Below, in pieces: positions 19,681-27,711 of a DNA stretch of 35,863 bases (within the stretch, counting starts at the first letter, position 1; every line of letters begins with the position of its first letter). The stretch comes from Rickettsiales bacterium (lineage in GTDB: Bacteria; Pseudomonadota; Alphaproteobacteria; Rickettsiales; Deianiraeaceae): the NCBI GenBank assembly GCA_016735445.1, contig JAERRN010000010.1, forward strand, positions 1 to 35,863, read 5' to 3'. The position numbers and the translations under genes are program-made. Below the pieces are notes generated by a model that was given only the letters and a program-made list of their open reading frames with translations, was not told where the DNA came from and did no database searches.

Positions 19681-21459
19681 TTACTCGAAAAACTTAATAG
19701 GATCCACAGTTTTTTTACCATTTCTACTATTTAAAGATTCAACTATTGCAACTTTTTTACCATCCTTGCGTAGCTTTTGTAAAAACACATCAAAATCCTC
19801 TACATTAACCATATTAACGCCATTGCACTTTAATATAACGTCACCAACGTGCAATTCATCATTGTCTTGAATAAACTTACTTACAATATTGTTTACCAAT
19901 ACACCATGCGTGTCATCTCTTAAGCCAATCCTTTCAGCAACAGATGGGGTTATTGACAAAACCGACACAACGGAGAATTTTGATTTGGAAGTGGTTTTAA
20001 TTTTATGATCAAGATCGCGACTCTGTTTTTCTTTCAAAGGCGGTAATATAATGCTTAGTAATTTACCGTATCTCCAAATAGAAATCTCAACTTTAGTACC
20101 AATAGGTGTGTCTAAAAATAATTTGTTAAATTTAGTATCCTTTTTAATTTTATCTCCTTTGTAAGACAAAATTACATCACCAATTTTCAATCCTCCGTTG
20201 TCAGCGGGAGAGCCACGAACAATATCGGTAATAAAAATACCATCGATACGTTTTAAACTAACCGCATCAGCAATTTTTTTATCAACAACAGTAAACGAAA
20301 TACCAAGCCAAGGTCTTTTAATTTTTTCACCTTTTAACAATCTATCAACAATAGATTTAAACAAATTAGAAGACACAGCAAAATTTAACCCTATATTACC
20401 ATCAGCCGCAAAACCCCTGTTACCAGCAGCTATAACCCCAACAACGTTACCATTATAGTTAAGTAAAGGACCGCCAGAATTACCAGCATTAACTGGCGCG
20501 TCGGTTTGTATAAAATCTTCATATACAACTTTTCCGATTTCTCTAGATTTTGCAGACACAATACCACGTGTGACAGTTCCGCCTAAACCAAAAGGATTAC
20601 CAACAGTAATAACGTCCTCACCAACCAATACTTTGTCCGAATCAGTGAATGCTAAAAATGGAAAAACCTCTTTGGAAGAAATTTTTAAAAGCGCAACATC
20701 TGTTCTTTCATCGTAGCCAAAAATCTTAGCACTAAATTCCTTTCCATCGTAAGTAGTTACAGTAATGTTATTAGCGTTCTTAACAACATGATAACTAGTA
20801 GCTATAATACCGTTTTTATCAATAAAAAAACCAGAGCCGATAGTTTTAACCCGCTTCCTGATAATCTTACCAAAGTCACCAAATACACGAAACCGTAAAA
20901 GAGGAAAATCTGCAGGTAAAATATTGGAAATAAACATTGGTCTCGTTGCTGATACCGAAAGATTTACAACAGTAGGAATAATTTTACTAACAAGTGAAGG
21001 AATGTTGTGCTTCTCGCAAACACACTGACCGTCAACTGCAACTGCAACATCCGCCACAGCGTCGGATGCAACATTAGCCGCAAGGTCGGTATTAGTCGCA
21101 ACATTAGCTATAGATACAGCATTAGTTACAACTACAGCATCAGATGTAACATTAGCCGCAAGGTCGGCTACGGTTGCAATATCGGTTGTAATATCGGTTA
21201 CAGCTACAGCGTCGGATGTAATGTTAGCCGCAAGGTCAATATCGGTTGTAATATCGGTTGTAATATCGGTTGTAATATCGGTTGTAATATCGGTTACAGC
21301 TACAGCGTCGGATGTAATATTAGCCGTAACACCAACGCCAACATTGTTAGCAAACGAAGAATGGTAAGGTTGTAAAAAAAACAATATCGCTAAACAATAA
21401 TTAACAACGGCAGATGAGCTATTAAAACAACCTTTAAACTTACGCAAAAACAACAACAT
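19681..21459 (-). CDS. degP: HtrA/DegP-family serine protease with N-terminal repeat tract
   Basis: Periplasmic quality-control protease. 592 residues: signal peptide (about 15-37), a repeat tract (about 45-143), a trypsin-like domain with the triad His224 (SYHVV), Asp254 (RTDVALLK) and Ser328 (GNSGGPLL), then two PDZ domains (about 383-475 and 495-580). The repeat tract is unusual: it has copies of DLAANxxSDAVxVT-like units mixed with TDIT tetrads and is unlike any part of ordinary DegP. At DNA level it includes five near-perfect 12-bp copies. A TATAAT box lies only 8 nt before the ATG. Active-site residues are intact, so protease function is expected; the repeat tract is of unknown role. 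Confidence 0.93.
   Translation of the reverse strand: MLLFLRKFKGCFNSSSAVVNYCLAILFFLQPYHSSFANNVGVGVTANITSDAVAVTDITTDITTDITTDITTDIDLAANITSDAVAVTDITTDIATVADLAANVTSDAVVVTNAVSIANVATNTDLAANVASDAVADVAVAVDGQCVCEKHNIPSLVSKIIPTVVNLSVSATRPMFISNILPADFPLLRFRVFGDFGKIIRKRVKTIGSGFFIDKNGIIATSYHVVKNANNITVTTYDGKEFSAKIFGYDERTDVALLKISSKEVFPFLAFTDSDKVLVGEDVITVGNPFGLGGTVTRGIVSAKSREIGKVVYEDFIQTDAPVNAGNSGGPLLNYNGNVVGVIAAGNRGFAADGNIGLNFAVSSNLFKSIVDRLLKGEKIKRPWLGISFTVVDKKIADAVSLKRIDGIFITDIVRGSPADNGGLKIGDVILSYKGDKIKKDTKFNKLFLDTPIGTKVEISIWRYGKLLSIILPPLKEKQSRDLDHKIKTTSKSKFSVVSVLSITPSVAERIGLRDDTHGVLVNNIVSKFIQDNDELHVGDVILKCNGVNMVNVEDFDVFLQKLRKDGKKVAIVESLNSRNGKKTVDPIKFFE
21079..21335. repeat. Nested tandem repeats inside the htrA N-terminus
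   Basis: The 12-bp unit atatcggttgta occurs five times in a row at 21239-21298 (the last copy ends taca) and again at 21176-21199. A larger unit containing ttagccgcaaggtc recurs near 21078, 21152 and 21223, about 70-75 bp apart. All unit lengths are multiples of three, so reading frame is kept. Slippage within the array would change the length of the linker without breaking the protease. Confidence 0.85.
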
Positions 21460-21790
21460 AGTGCAATATTATAAATGAAAGTAGAAAAACAATATTAAGC
21501 CTAAAACCAAACGAAGTTAATGAAATAATACATCAATAAATTAATTACTATTTATTTATTATTTTATTTGTTTCTTCGCCAGCGACGCAGCAATTTACAA
21601 GATTAATAGGTTAATTAATTGTCGGTAATTCAAAACCATATTTACCGTTTATTAAAAACCAAAAAATCCAGAATCTAGTTTTAAGCAGTTATTAGTTACA
21701 CAACAGTAAATTGCGGTAAATATGTAAAAGTTAATAATAATCCGCACAGAAGAAGAAATAATAACATTGTTACCAATCAACTGTAAATTA
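21460..21790. other. Intergenic region between dnaG and htrA
   Basis: About 330 bases of AT-rich DNA on the promoter side of htrA (minus strand). The clearest element is the TATAAT box at 21468-21473 on the minus strand. No ORF or RNA gene seen. Confidence 0.5.
21468..21473 (-). promoter_or_regulatory. -10 box of htrA, near-leaderless
   Basis: On the minus strand TATAAT ends 8 nt before the htrA ATG (21459), placing the transcription start within a base or two of the start codon. No strong -35 at 17 nt and no ribosome-binding site. Confidence 0.4.
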
Positions 21791-21834
21791 ACATAGGTTG
21801 ACAGGTGTTTGTTTTGAAAAAATAAACCCTATGT
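21791..21834 (-). terminator. Hairpin directly after dnaG
   Basis: acataggtt (21791-21799) pairs with aaccctatgt (21825-21834) with one bulged base, immediately after the dnaG stop codon. The loop is 25 nt, long for a classic terminator, and no T run follows. Confidence 0.3.
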
Positions 21835-23940
21835 TCAATCCTCTCTATTGTATTCTGTTAATTTTATTAACTTTTCCCTGTTCGCTATAAGTTCGTTTTT
21901 TAGCTTATTGTTAATTGCGGCAAAATCTGCATTATTAACATCTTGTTGCTCTATTTCTCTGTCTAAATTATCAATATAAAGAGTAAGAACCGTAATTTGT
22001 AACTGTTTTTTAGGATATAACAAAACATCACGAACAAAGTTTGTAAATGCATCTTGAGAACGATAATTTTGATTTGCGTATTTATGCAACGAATTAACTA
22101 TCTCGGTATTTAAAATTACATCTTCGTAAATTAAATCATCATATGCTTTTTCAGCATAAAAACGAAATAAACCAACTATATCGCCACGATCAAAGGTTTT
22201 AAAATCTTTTTCTGCAGCGGTAAGTATGTTACCTATTTCAGCGTTAATCTCATCTTTTAGCTCTTCTGGTGCAATGTTGGCACTTTTTTCAATATCTAAT
22301 AAAATACATGAAAGATCAACATTAGAAAAATCTACCGATGATGAACCAATTTTAATCACAAAATCCTTTAGTTGATTTTTGCTGTCTTTTGCGCAAAAGT
22401 TAAAACTATTTGTAAATAAATAAGGAAATTTACAAACCATATACAATATACCAACCGAGCGATATAAAGGACTCTTTTGAAAAGTTGAAGAGTCAGGTGT
22501 GATATTTGAATTTGAAAGTATATTATTTTTGCCAAAACATACAATACTATCGTCTTTATCGTAAATTTTCCTAACTCTTTTGTTAGTAATTAATAATTTA
22601 TTAGTATTATTTTGTTTAAAGTTGCTACTTTGTTTTTGTCTATACAAAGTATACATCTTTGATTTAAAAAAGTTTTTATAACTTACCTTAACATCCTCGT
22701 CGTTAATAGATGTAACCATCTCACGAACTAATTTTTCCAACTTTGCAAGTTCGTTTGCGTTTTGTAAATCAAAACCTTTTACCATATCGTTCCATAAAAA
22801 GTCTTGCAACTCTAAAGATGAGTTTATAATTGTTTGCAATTTTAGTTTAGCGTTCTTTTTGCTGCCAGCTGCCACTCTTACGTCGTCTAAATCTTTTGCC
22901 TGTTGATCAATCGGAAAAGCAAACCTTACGACAGTTCCTGCGCTTAACAAAGGTAAGCATATTTTTGCACATCTACAAGCAGCATTAACTCCCGCGTTGT
23001 CAGAGTTAAAACAAACAATTGGCGATTTATCGATGCTTAAAATTAAACGTATTTGCCCAACTGTTATTGCTGTACCAAGTGGCGCTACGCAAGATTTATA
23101 CCCAATCATACTCATTGCAATAACATCCATATACCCCTCAACAACTAAAATATGTTGTTTAGTTGTAAAAAACGACAACCTTGCCCGAGCGAAATTAAAC
23201 AATATATTTCCTTTGCGAAACAACTCTTTATCTGAGGTATTTAAATACTTCGGCGCATTAGGTGAATCGTTAATTAACCTACCGCCAAAACCAATAACTT
23301 TACTATTTTTATCGGTAATAGGAATCATAATTCTATTATAAAAAAAGTCTAACAAGCTACCATTTCGATCTCTTGCCAAACCAGTTGCAATAATCCATGT
23401 ATCTTTACAACCTAATTGCCGCAAATAACTCACTAATGACAAAGAGTTAAAACCAGCAGGAGCAAAACCAATATTAAACTCATCAATAACATCACTGTCC
23501 AGCTTTCTTTTACCGCGTAAGTAATTCATTGCAAAAACATTCTCTTGGCTTTTTAAGCAGTTTTTAAAAAACAAAGTTGCCTTCTCGAGTGTGTCATACA
23601 TAGCGGAAAATTTAGACAAATCACTACTATTGTACGCTTTATATTCAGGGATAGGTATCGAAAATCTTCTTGCAAGCTCTTTAACGGCGTTTTTAAAATC
23701 TACAATCCCATCTTTTTTTTGCACAAAGTTAAAAACATCACCGTAAACATGACAACCGAAACAATGAAATGCTCCTTTCTGATCATCAATATGAAAAGAG
23801 GCAGTTTTCTCGCTATGAAAAGGACATTTACATTTATATTTATGAGATCCATTAGATTCAAGCTTAGCATATCTGCTTACAATATTTGACAATTTTACAA
23901 CCGACCTCACCTGTTCTGTAAAATCTTTCCAAGAGTTCAT
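21835..23940 (-). CDS. dnaG: DNA primase DnaG
   Basis: Makes the RNA primers for chromosome replication. 701 residues: an N-terminal CHC2 zinc finger with C39, H42, C60 and C63 (CPFHSEKTASF, HCFGC), the RNA-polymerase domain with GFGGRL (217-222), a toprim domain with EGYMDVIA (268-275), and a C-terminal region for helicase binding. The toprim DxD motif, usually FDGDxAG, reads FNSDNAG (311-317), so the first acidic residue is Asn312. The codon is AAC, one base from GAC. Stop codon is TGA. It follows virB9 by 83 nt rather than sitting beside rpoD, its usual partner. A TATACT hexamer lies 10 nt before the ATG. Confidence 0.95.
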   Translation of the reverse strand: MNSWKDFTEQVRSVVKLSNIVSRYAKLESNGSHKYKCKCPFHSEKTASFHIDDQKGAFHCFGCHVYGDVFNFVQKKDGIVDFKNAVKELARRFSIPIPEYKAYNSSDLSKFSAMYDTLEKATLFFKNCLKSQENVFAMNYLRGKRKLDSDVIDEFNIGFAPAGFNSLSLVSYLRQLGCKDTWIIATGLARDRNGSLLDFFYNRIMIPITDKNSKVIGFGGRLINDSPNAPKYLNTSDKELFRKGNILFNFARARLSFFTTKQHILVVEGYMDVIAMSMIGYKSCVAPLGTAITVGQIRLILSIDKSPIVCFNSDNAGVNAACRCAKICLPLLSAGTVVRFAFPIDQQAKDLDDVRVAAGSKKNAKLKLQTIINSSLELQDFLWNDMVKGFDLQNANELAKLEKLVREMVTSINDEDVKVSYKNFFKSKMYTLYRQKQSSNFKQNNTNKLLITNKRVRKIYDKDDSIVCFGKNNILSNSNITPDSSTFQKSPLYRSVGILYMVCKFPYLFTNSFNFCAKDSKNQLKDFVIKIGSSSVDFSNVDLSCILLDIEKSANIAPEELKDEINAEIGNILTAAEKDFKTFDRGDIVGLFRFYAEKAYDDLIYEDVILNTEIVNSLHKYANQNYRSQDAFTNFVRDVLLYPKKQLQITVLTLYIDNLDREIEQQDVNNADFAAINNKLKNELIANREKLIKLTEYNRED

Positions 23941-24023
23941 AAATGCATACAGTATAATATAAAAATACTACCAACAAATTTAATCACAATGACAACCGTT
24001 ATTTATAAATCGAGCAGTCAAAA

Positions 24024-24926
24024 TTATTTTTTAAAATCAATCAACCCGTCAAAAGACTCAAGTAGTGATTCGTTAAATATACATACAAGCTCCCTATCCC
24101 ACCTTAAAGAAAACTGATACTCAATTCCCTCAACAACAACGTACTCATTTTCCAAAGAAACCTTTAACCTTCTCTCTTTTCCATCGTGAGACACAGAATA
24201 AACACCAGGAACAATGCTGTTTTGATTGGAAAACTGAAAATATGTTTTCTTTCCATCGTCAAACACTTTAATTGGTAAAATTATATCACTACTACCAGCA
24301 AAAGTGTATAAATAATTAATTGGCAATCCTTTTGTATCTTCCATTTGGTCAGGCACTGGAGAAAGCGGTAAATTAATACTTGGATTACGAACATGAAATG
24401 GTCTAGTCGAATCTGGGTTAAGCTCTGGGTAAAAAAAGCGCACCACATACACTAATTGGTCGTCCACTTCGTCATCCATGTATCCACCAGAATGTATTTC
24501 ACTTAAGTAAATTCTTTTTGTCGTAACAATTGTCATATTAGTCATTGCTCCAGGGTCTAATGCTTTTATAAAAAGCAAACGACCAAAAACTTTAACGCTC
24601 CAAGGAATTGGATCACCAAACGCAATCAATTCAACATCTTCATCATCTTCCATTTCTATAATAGATTGATAACCAACGGCAAACTTTAAGCGAAATATCT
24701 CGTTCGAGTTATAAACTAGTGTTTTAATTCTACTGTCTATTGCGATAGGGTGACTATTGTTACCAATGGTAAACCCAAAGCACAAAGAAGACGACGGTGA
24801 AACATACACGAAGCAAAAAAGAAGAAAGCGCGTGAGGTGATTAAAAAACCTGAAACGCCAAAACAAATTATGCATACAAGACATAATCGTCACAAAAATA
24901 TATTGTATTGTCCAGTAAACAAACAT
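24024..24926 (-). CDS. virB9: Type IV secretion system protein VirB9
   Basis: Outer-membrane-core component of the VirB channel, acting with VirB7 and VirB10 in the periplasm. About 300 residues: signal-peptide-like FNHLTRFLLFCFVYVSPSSS near the N-terminus, then an N-terminal domain with FRLKFAVGYQSIIEM, the middle segment YVVRFFYPELNP, and the C-terminal VirB9 domain with IKVFDDGKKTYFQF, RLKVSLENEYVVVEGIEYQFSLR. The track start is TTG at 24932; the ATG at 24926 or a later ATG is more likely. It follows virB8 by 14 nt. virB10 and virB11, which normally come next, are absent; dnaG follows instead. Confidence 0.93.
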   Translation of the reverse strand: MFVYWTIQYIFVTIMSCMHNLFWRFRFFNHLTRFLLFCFVYVSPSSSLCFGFTIGNNSHPIAIDSRIKTLVYNSNEIFRLKFAVGYQSIIEMEDDEDVELIAFGDPIPWSVKVFGRLLFIKALDPGAMTNMTIVTTKRIYLSEIHSGGYMDDEVDDQLVYVVRFFYPELNPDSTRPFHVRNPSINLPLSPVPDQMEDTKGLPINYLYTFAGSSDIILPIKVFDDGKKTYFQFSNQNSIVPGVYSVSHDGKERRLKVSLENEYVVVEGIEYQFSLRWDRELVCIFNESLLESFDGLIDFKK

Positions 24927-24940
24927 AACCAAAATCGCTA

Positions 24941-25657
24941 CTAATCTTCAACATATTCTATTTGCAACATATAAGAAACAACCTGAAAGCCAAATGGATT
25001 TAACCGTCTATCCTCCAGATTTAATTCCAAATCGGAAAATTGAAAACTAACAATCGCCATATACTTATACTCTTTAGTTTGTGGTTTGTTTTCTGCGCTT
25101 ACAATTTTAGCAAACCTTAACGCAACCCTAGTTGGTGTTATATAATTTAAAGACCTTATTTTTATTTGTGCAGAAGGTCTTTGACCATACCGTCTAACAA
25201 GTTTTATAGATTCATCATAATTCTTTACATGTTCCTCATACGATGCCTTAGTGGAAAACACCCTAACGTAATCCATATTTCTCTCAACCGCATTAACATC
25301 GTACGCTTCTTTAGCCGATACATACGAAACCAACAAAGACTCTTTTAACGCTTCTTGCGCTGTGTATTCTTTTTTAGTTTTATAATCTACAATAGTTGCG
25401 ATACCAGTATCTGGTTCAACCTCTATTAAATAAGGGTCAATTGCTCTTTGGTCATACATAACTTTAATTAATATAAGTCCTATTAGTACCCCAATAGAAG
25501 CTAAGGCGCTAAATAAAAATAACACATTCCGTTGCACCGCTATCGCTAAGTACCTGTCAACGTACCAATTAGTTATTTTTCGCTTTCTAACGTTTGTTTT
25601 AGGTTTGTTAACGCTAGGCTTCTTTTTGGCGAGTTTACCTATCTTTAATAAGGCCAT
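24941..25657 (-). CDS. virB8: Type IV secretion system protein VirB8
   Basis: Inner-membrane assembly factor of the VirB channel. The 238 residues have the normal layout: a basic cytoplasmic tail of about 38 residues (KKKPSVNKPKTNVRKRK), one transmembrane helix (about 45-66), and a periplasmic VirB8 domain with ESLLVSYVSAKEAYDV, NMDYVRVFSTKASYEEH and the C-terminal strand NPFGFQVVSYMLQIEYVED. virB8 and virB9 are adjacent and co-directional, a pair kept in most Rickettsiales. The rest of the operon is not adjacent. No Shine-Dalgarno site precedes the ATG. Confidence 0.93.
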   Translation of the reverse strand: MALLKIGKLAKKKPSVNKPKTNVRKRKITNWYVDRYLAIAVQRNVLFLFSALASIGVLIGLILIKVMYDQRAIDPYLIEVEPDTGIATIVDYKTKKEYTAQEALKESLLVSYVSAKEAYDVNAVERNMDYVRVFSTKASYEEHVKNYDESIKLVRRYGQRPSAQIKIRSLNYITPTRVALRFAKIVSAENKPQTKEYKYMAIVSFQFSDLELNLEDRRLNPFGFQVVSYMLQIEYVED

Positions 25658-26042
25658 CTAAAACATAAATAACATAAAACTATCGCCAATAACAACATAA
25701 AAATAAATATATTTATAATAATTATTTGCAAACATTTTAATAATAACAGTATGCGAAGTCCTTACAAAAATAACATATATTATATACGCACATATTATAA
25801 AATTGCAAAACAACGCTAATAATATATTTTAAACTACCTTAAACTAACATAATAAGTAGTAAACATTAAACACTTATTAAGTGTGTACTAAGTAATAGTA
25901 GCGCAAATGATTAATCATATACATTGACAAACACAAACAATCTGCCACAATGTCATTATAAATGGCATAAAAATAAACTGGATAATAAATAGTTTTGTTA
26001 TCAGCGTTTGTAGCTGTGTTTTAATTTTAAGATTATAAAAAA
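25658..26042. other. Divergent intergenic region, virB8 / cyclophilin
   Basis: About 385 bases, very AT-rich, between divergently transcribed virB8 and the cyclophilin gene. It must contain both promoters but no clear -35/-10 pair stands out. The minus ORF at 25915-26136 overlaps the next gene and has no family resemblance. Confidence 0.5.
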
Positions 26043-26705
26043 TTGTCCAAACTTGGTCAAAAAATTTTAAAGCCCGTATCGCTGTTTTGGATCTGCGTTT
26101 CTTTGTCATTTTTATACCATTTAAATGTCGAGCCAAAAATAAAAATTAGCAAAAAAACAAAAACACTACTCGAGAACACTATATATATTAATCTAAAAAG
26201 TGGTAGAGTCGTTATAGAGCTATATCCAGAAATCGCCCCATTACATGTTGATAGAATAAAAAAATTAGTACGGTCTAAATTTTATAACGGCGCATCATGG
26301 CATAGAGTTGTTGACAACCTATTTGCACAGTGTTGTAAAAGAAACGAAAACACAACACAAATAAAAAACTCGACATTACCTGCAGAGATATCTAACCTGC
26401 CACATATTCGCGGCACCGTCTCTATGGCAAGAATGGAAGACATAGATAGCGCAACTAACCAATTTTTTATCACAACATCAGAGGCTAGATTTTTAGACCA
26501 AAAATATACAGTCTTTGGATTTGTAAGAGAAGGAATAGAATTAATAGATGACCTAAAAAAAGGCGATAGAACAAATAAAGATCTAGTAATCGAGCCAGAT
26601 ATTGTAATTTCTATGTCTGTCGCAATTGACGAAGAAACAAAAAAGCTACTTTCTAAAAACCGTAACAAATTTCGTTTAGGTGCTAAATCAACTAAACCAG
26701 TGTAA
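26043..26705 (+). CDS. Cyclophilin-type peptidyl-prolyl isomerase, divergent
   Basis: Isomerase accelerating proline-peptide turns during folding. 220 residues: a hydrophobic N-terminal segment (about 10-26, LKPVSLFWICVSLSFLYHL), probably a signal or anchor for the periplasm, then a cyclophilin domain with VVIELYPEIAPLHVDRIKKLV, ASWHRVVDNLFAQ, GTVSMAR, ATNQFFITTS and YTVFGFVREGIELID. The catalytic Arg of the HRV motif is present, but Phe before it is Trp and the usual QGGDPxGTG loop is replaced by QCCKRNENTTQ. There is no ATG in frame near the N-terminus; TTG 26043 is the first usable start after a stop. Substrate and activity are unproven. Confidence 0.85.
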   Translation: MSKLGQKILKPVSLFWICVSLSFLYHLNVEPKIKISKKTKTLLENTIYINLKSGRVVIELYPEIAPLHVDRIKKLVRSKFYNGASWHRVVDNLFAQCCKRNENTTQIKNSTLPAEISNLPHIRGTVSMARMEDIDSATNQFFITTSEARFLDQKYTVFGFVREGIELIDDLKKGDRTNKDLVIEPDIVISMSVAIDEETKKLLSKNRNKFRLGAKSTKPV

Positions 26706-26926
26706 AAATACCAAAAACAATTATTGTAACTTTTACACCATAAAACAACATTATTGCCTACGGTAACAATGTTTGCACATTTAAATATTTTAAACACACA
26801 TTACATCATTGCACTAGTAAATAAATGTAAATCGCAAAATGCGATAACATTTATTATTGTATTTTGCGCATATTATTGTAACAACAGCATCGTATGGTAA
26901 ACAAAATATAACGTATATTTATTTAA
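26706..26926. other. Intergenic region before mlaF
   Basis: About 220 bases. A hairpin with aaatgt/acattt and atcgc/gcgat arms (26823-26852), followed by a T-rich stretch, may terminate the cyclophilin message. Confidence 0.4.
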
Positions 26927-26932
26927 TATAAT
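26927..26932 (+). promoter_or_regulatory. -10 box of mlaF
   Basis: A perfect TATAAT lies 11 nt before the mlaF ATG (26944), so the message would start about 5 nt before the start codon. No good -35 is visible and there is no ribosome-binding site. Confidence 0.4.
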
Positions 26933-26943
26933 TTAACATAGTT

Positions 26944-27711
26944 ATGGGGATATCAGTAGAGGTAAAAAATGTATATAAATCGTTTGGCAATAAACAAGTG
27001 TTGCAAGGGGTTAATTTAAAAATCGAACCATCCGAATCTTTTGTCATACTTGGGGGAAGCGGATGCGGTAAATCGGTTCTTTTAAAACATATAGCAAAAT
27101 TAGTAAGACCAGACAAAGGTCAGATTTTATTAAATAATATAAACATACAAGGTATCAAGCAAGACGCGTATCCAATTAGTAAAATAGGTATTCTGTTTCA
27201 AGAAATAGGTTTATTTGATTTTATGAATGTTTGGGAAAACGTAGCGTTTCACTACACAGAAGTACTTGGATACAATAAAAAAGATGCCCAAAAACTAGCA
27301 TTAAAACACTTAGAAGATGTCGGTATAACAGAGTTGTCCGCTTACATAAAGCCATCTAGCGCATCTTTAGGTATGCAAAAAAGAATAGGACTAGCAAGGG
27401 TGCTTGTGGGTAACCCAGAGCTTATATTATTAGACGAACCAACATCTGGTTTGGATACTATATCGTCGCAAAAAATTAGCAATGTATCGTTAAAACAAAT
27501 AAAAAAAATGAAAGCCACATCTATTACGGTTACACATAATTTAAAATTAGCCAAATATGTTGGAGATAGAATTGGATTAATGCACCAAGGTAAATTTGAA
27601 TGGATAGGTACGCCAGATGAATTTGAAAAAACAAACAATCATATTGTGCACAATTTTATAGAAGGCATTGGCGAAGACACCGCAAAGCAAAAACTTGAAA
27701 AAAAAGTATAA
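26944..27711 (+). CDS. mlaF: Mla lipid transport ATPase MlaF
   Basis: ABC ATPase powering the Mla phospholipid transporter at the inner membrane. 255 residues: Walker A GGSGCGKS (37-44), Q-loop LFQEIGLFDFMNVWENV, Walker B ILLDEP (161-166), D-loop SGLD and H-loop VTHN. The signature is ASLGMQKR (140-147) where SGGMxKR is standard, so the first Gly is Leu142. The C-terminal segment GLMHQGKFEWIGTPDEF fits the MlaF/Ttg2A subfamily. The permease mlaE, normally adjacent, is not in the window and mlaD is about 12 kb away. Assignment to MlaF rather than another ABC ATPase rests on these subfamily segments. Confidence 0.88.
   Translation: MGISVEVKNVYKSFGNKQVLQGVNLKIEPSESFVILGGSGCGKSVLLKHIAKLVRPDKGQILLNNINIQGIKQDAYPISKIGILFQEIGLFDFMNVWENVAFHYTEVLGYNKKDAQKLALKHLEDVGITELSAYIKPSSASLGMQKRIGLARVLVGNPELILLDEPTSGLDTISSQKISNVSLKQIKKMKATSITVTHNLKLAKYVGDRIGLMHQGKFEWIGTPDEFEKTNNHIVHNFIEGIGEDTAKQKLEKKV

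Noticed and set aside
20565-20590. cacgtg-containing site as a possible parS
   Set aside because: It lacks the TGTTTCACGTGAAACA palindrome and lies in the protease coding region; no other parS-like site was seen.
21176-21300. CRISPR-like short repeats
   Set aside because: The 12-bp units are directly adjacent with no unique spacers and lie in frame inside a coding gene.
21007-21375. 122-codon plus-strand ORF rich in CNIG repeats
   Set aside because: It is the antisense reading of the htrA repeat tract, which stays open because the repeat lengths are multiples of three.
4063-23940. UGA read as tryptophan
   Set aside because: truB and dnaG end in TGA at the expected C-termini and a release factor 2 gene is present, so the standard code fits.
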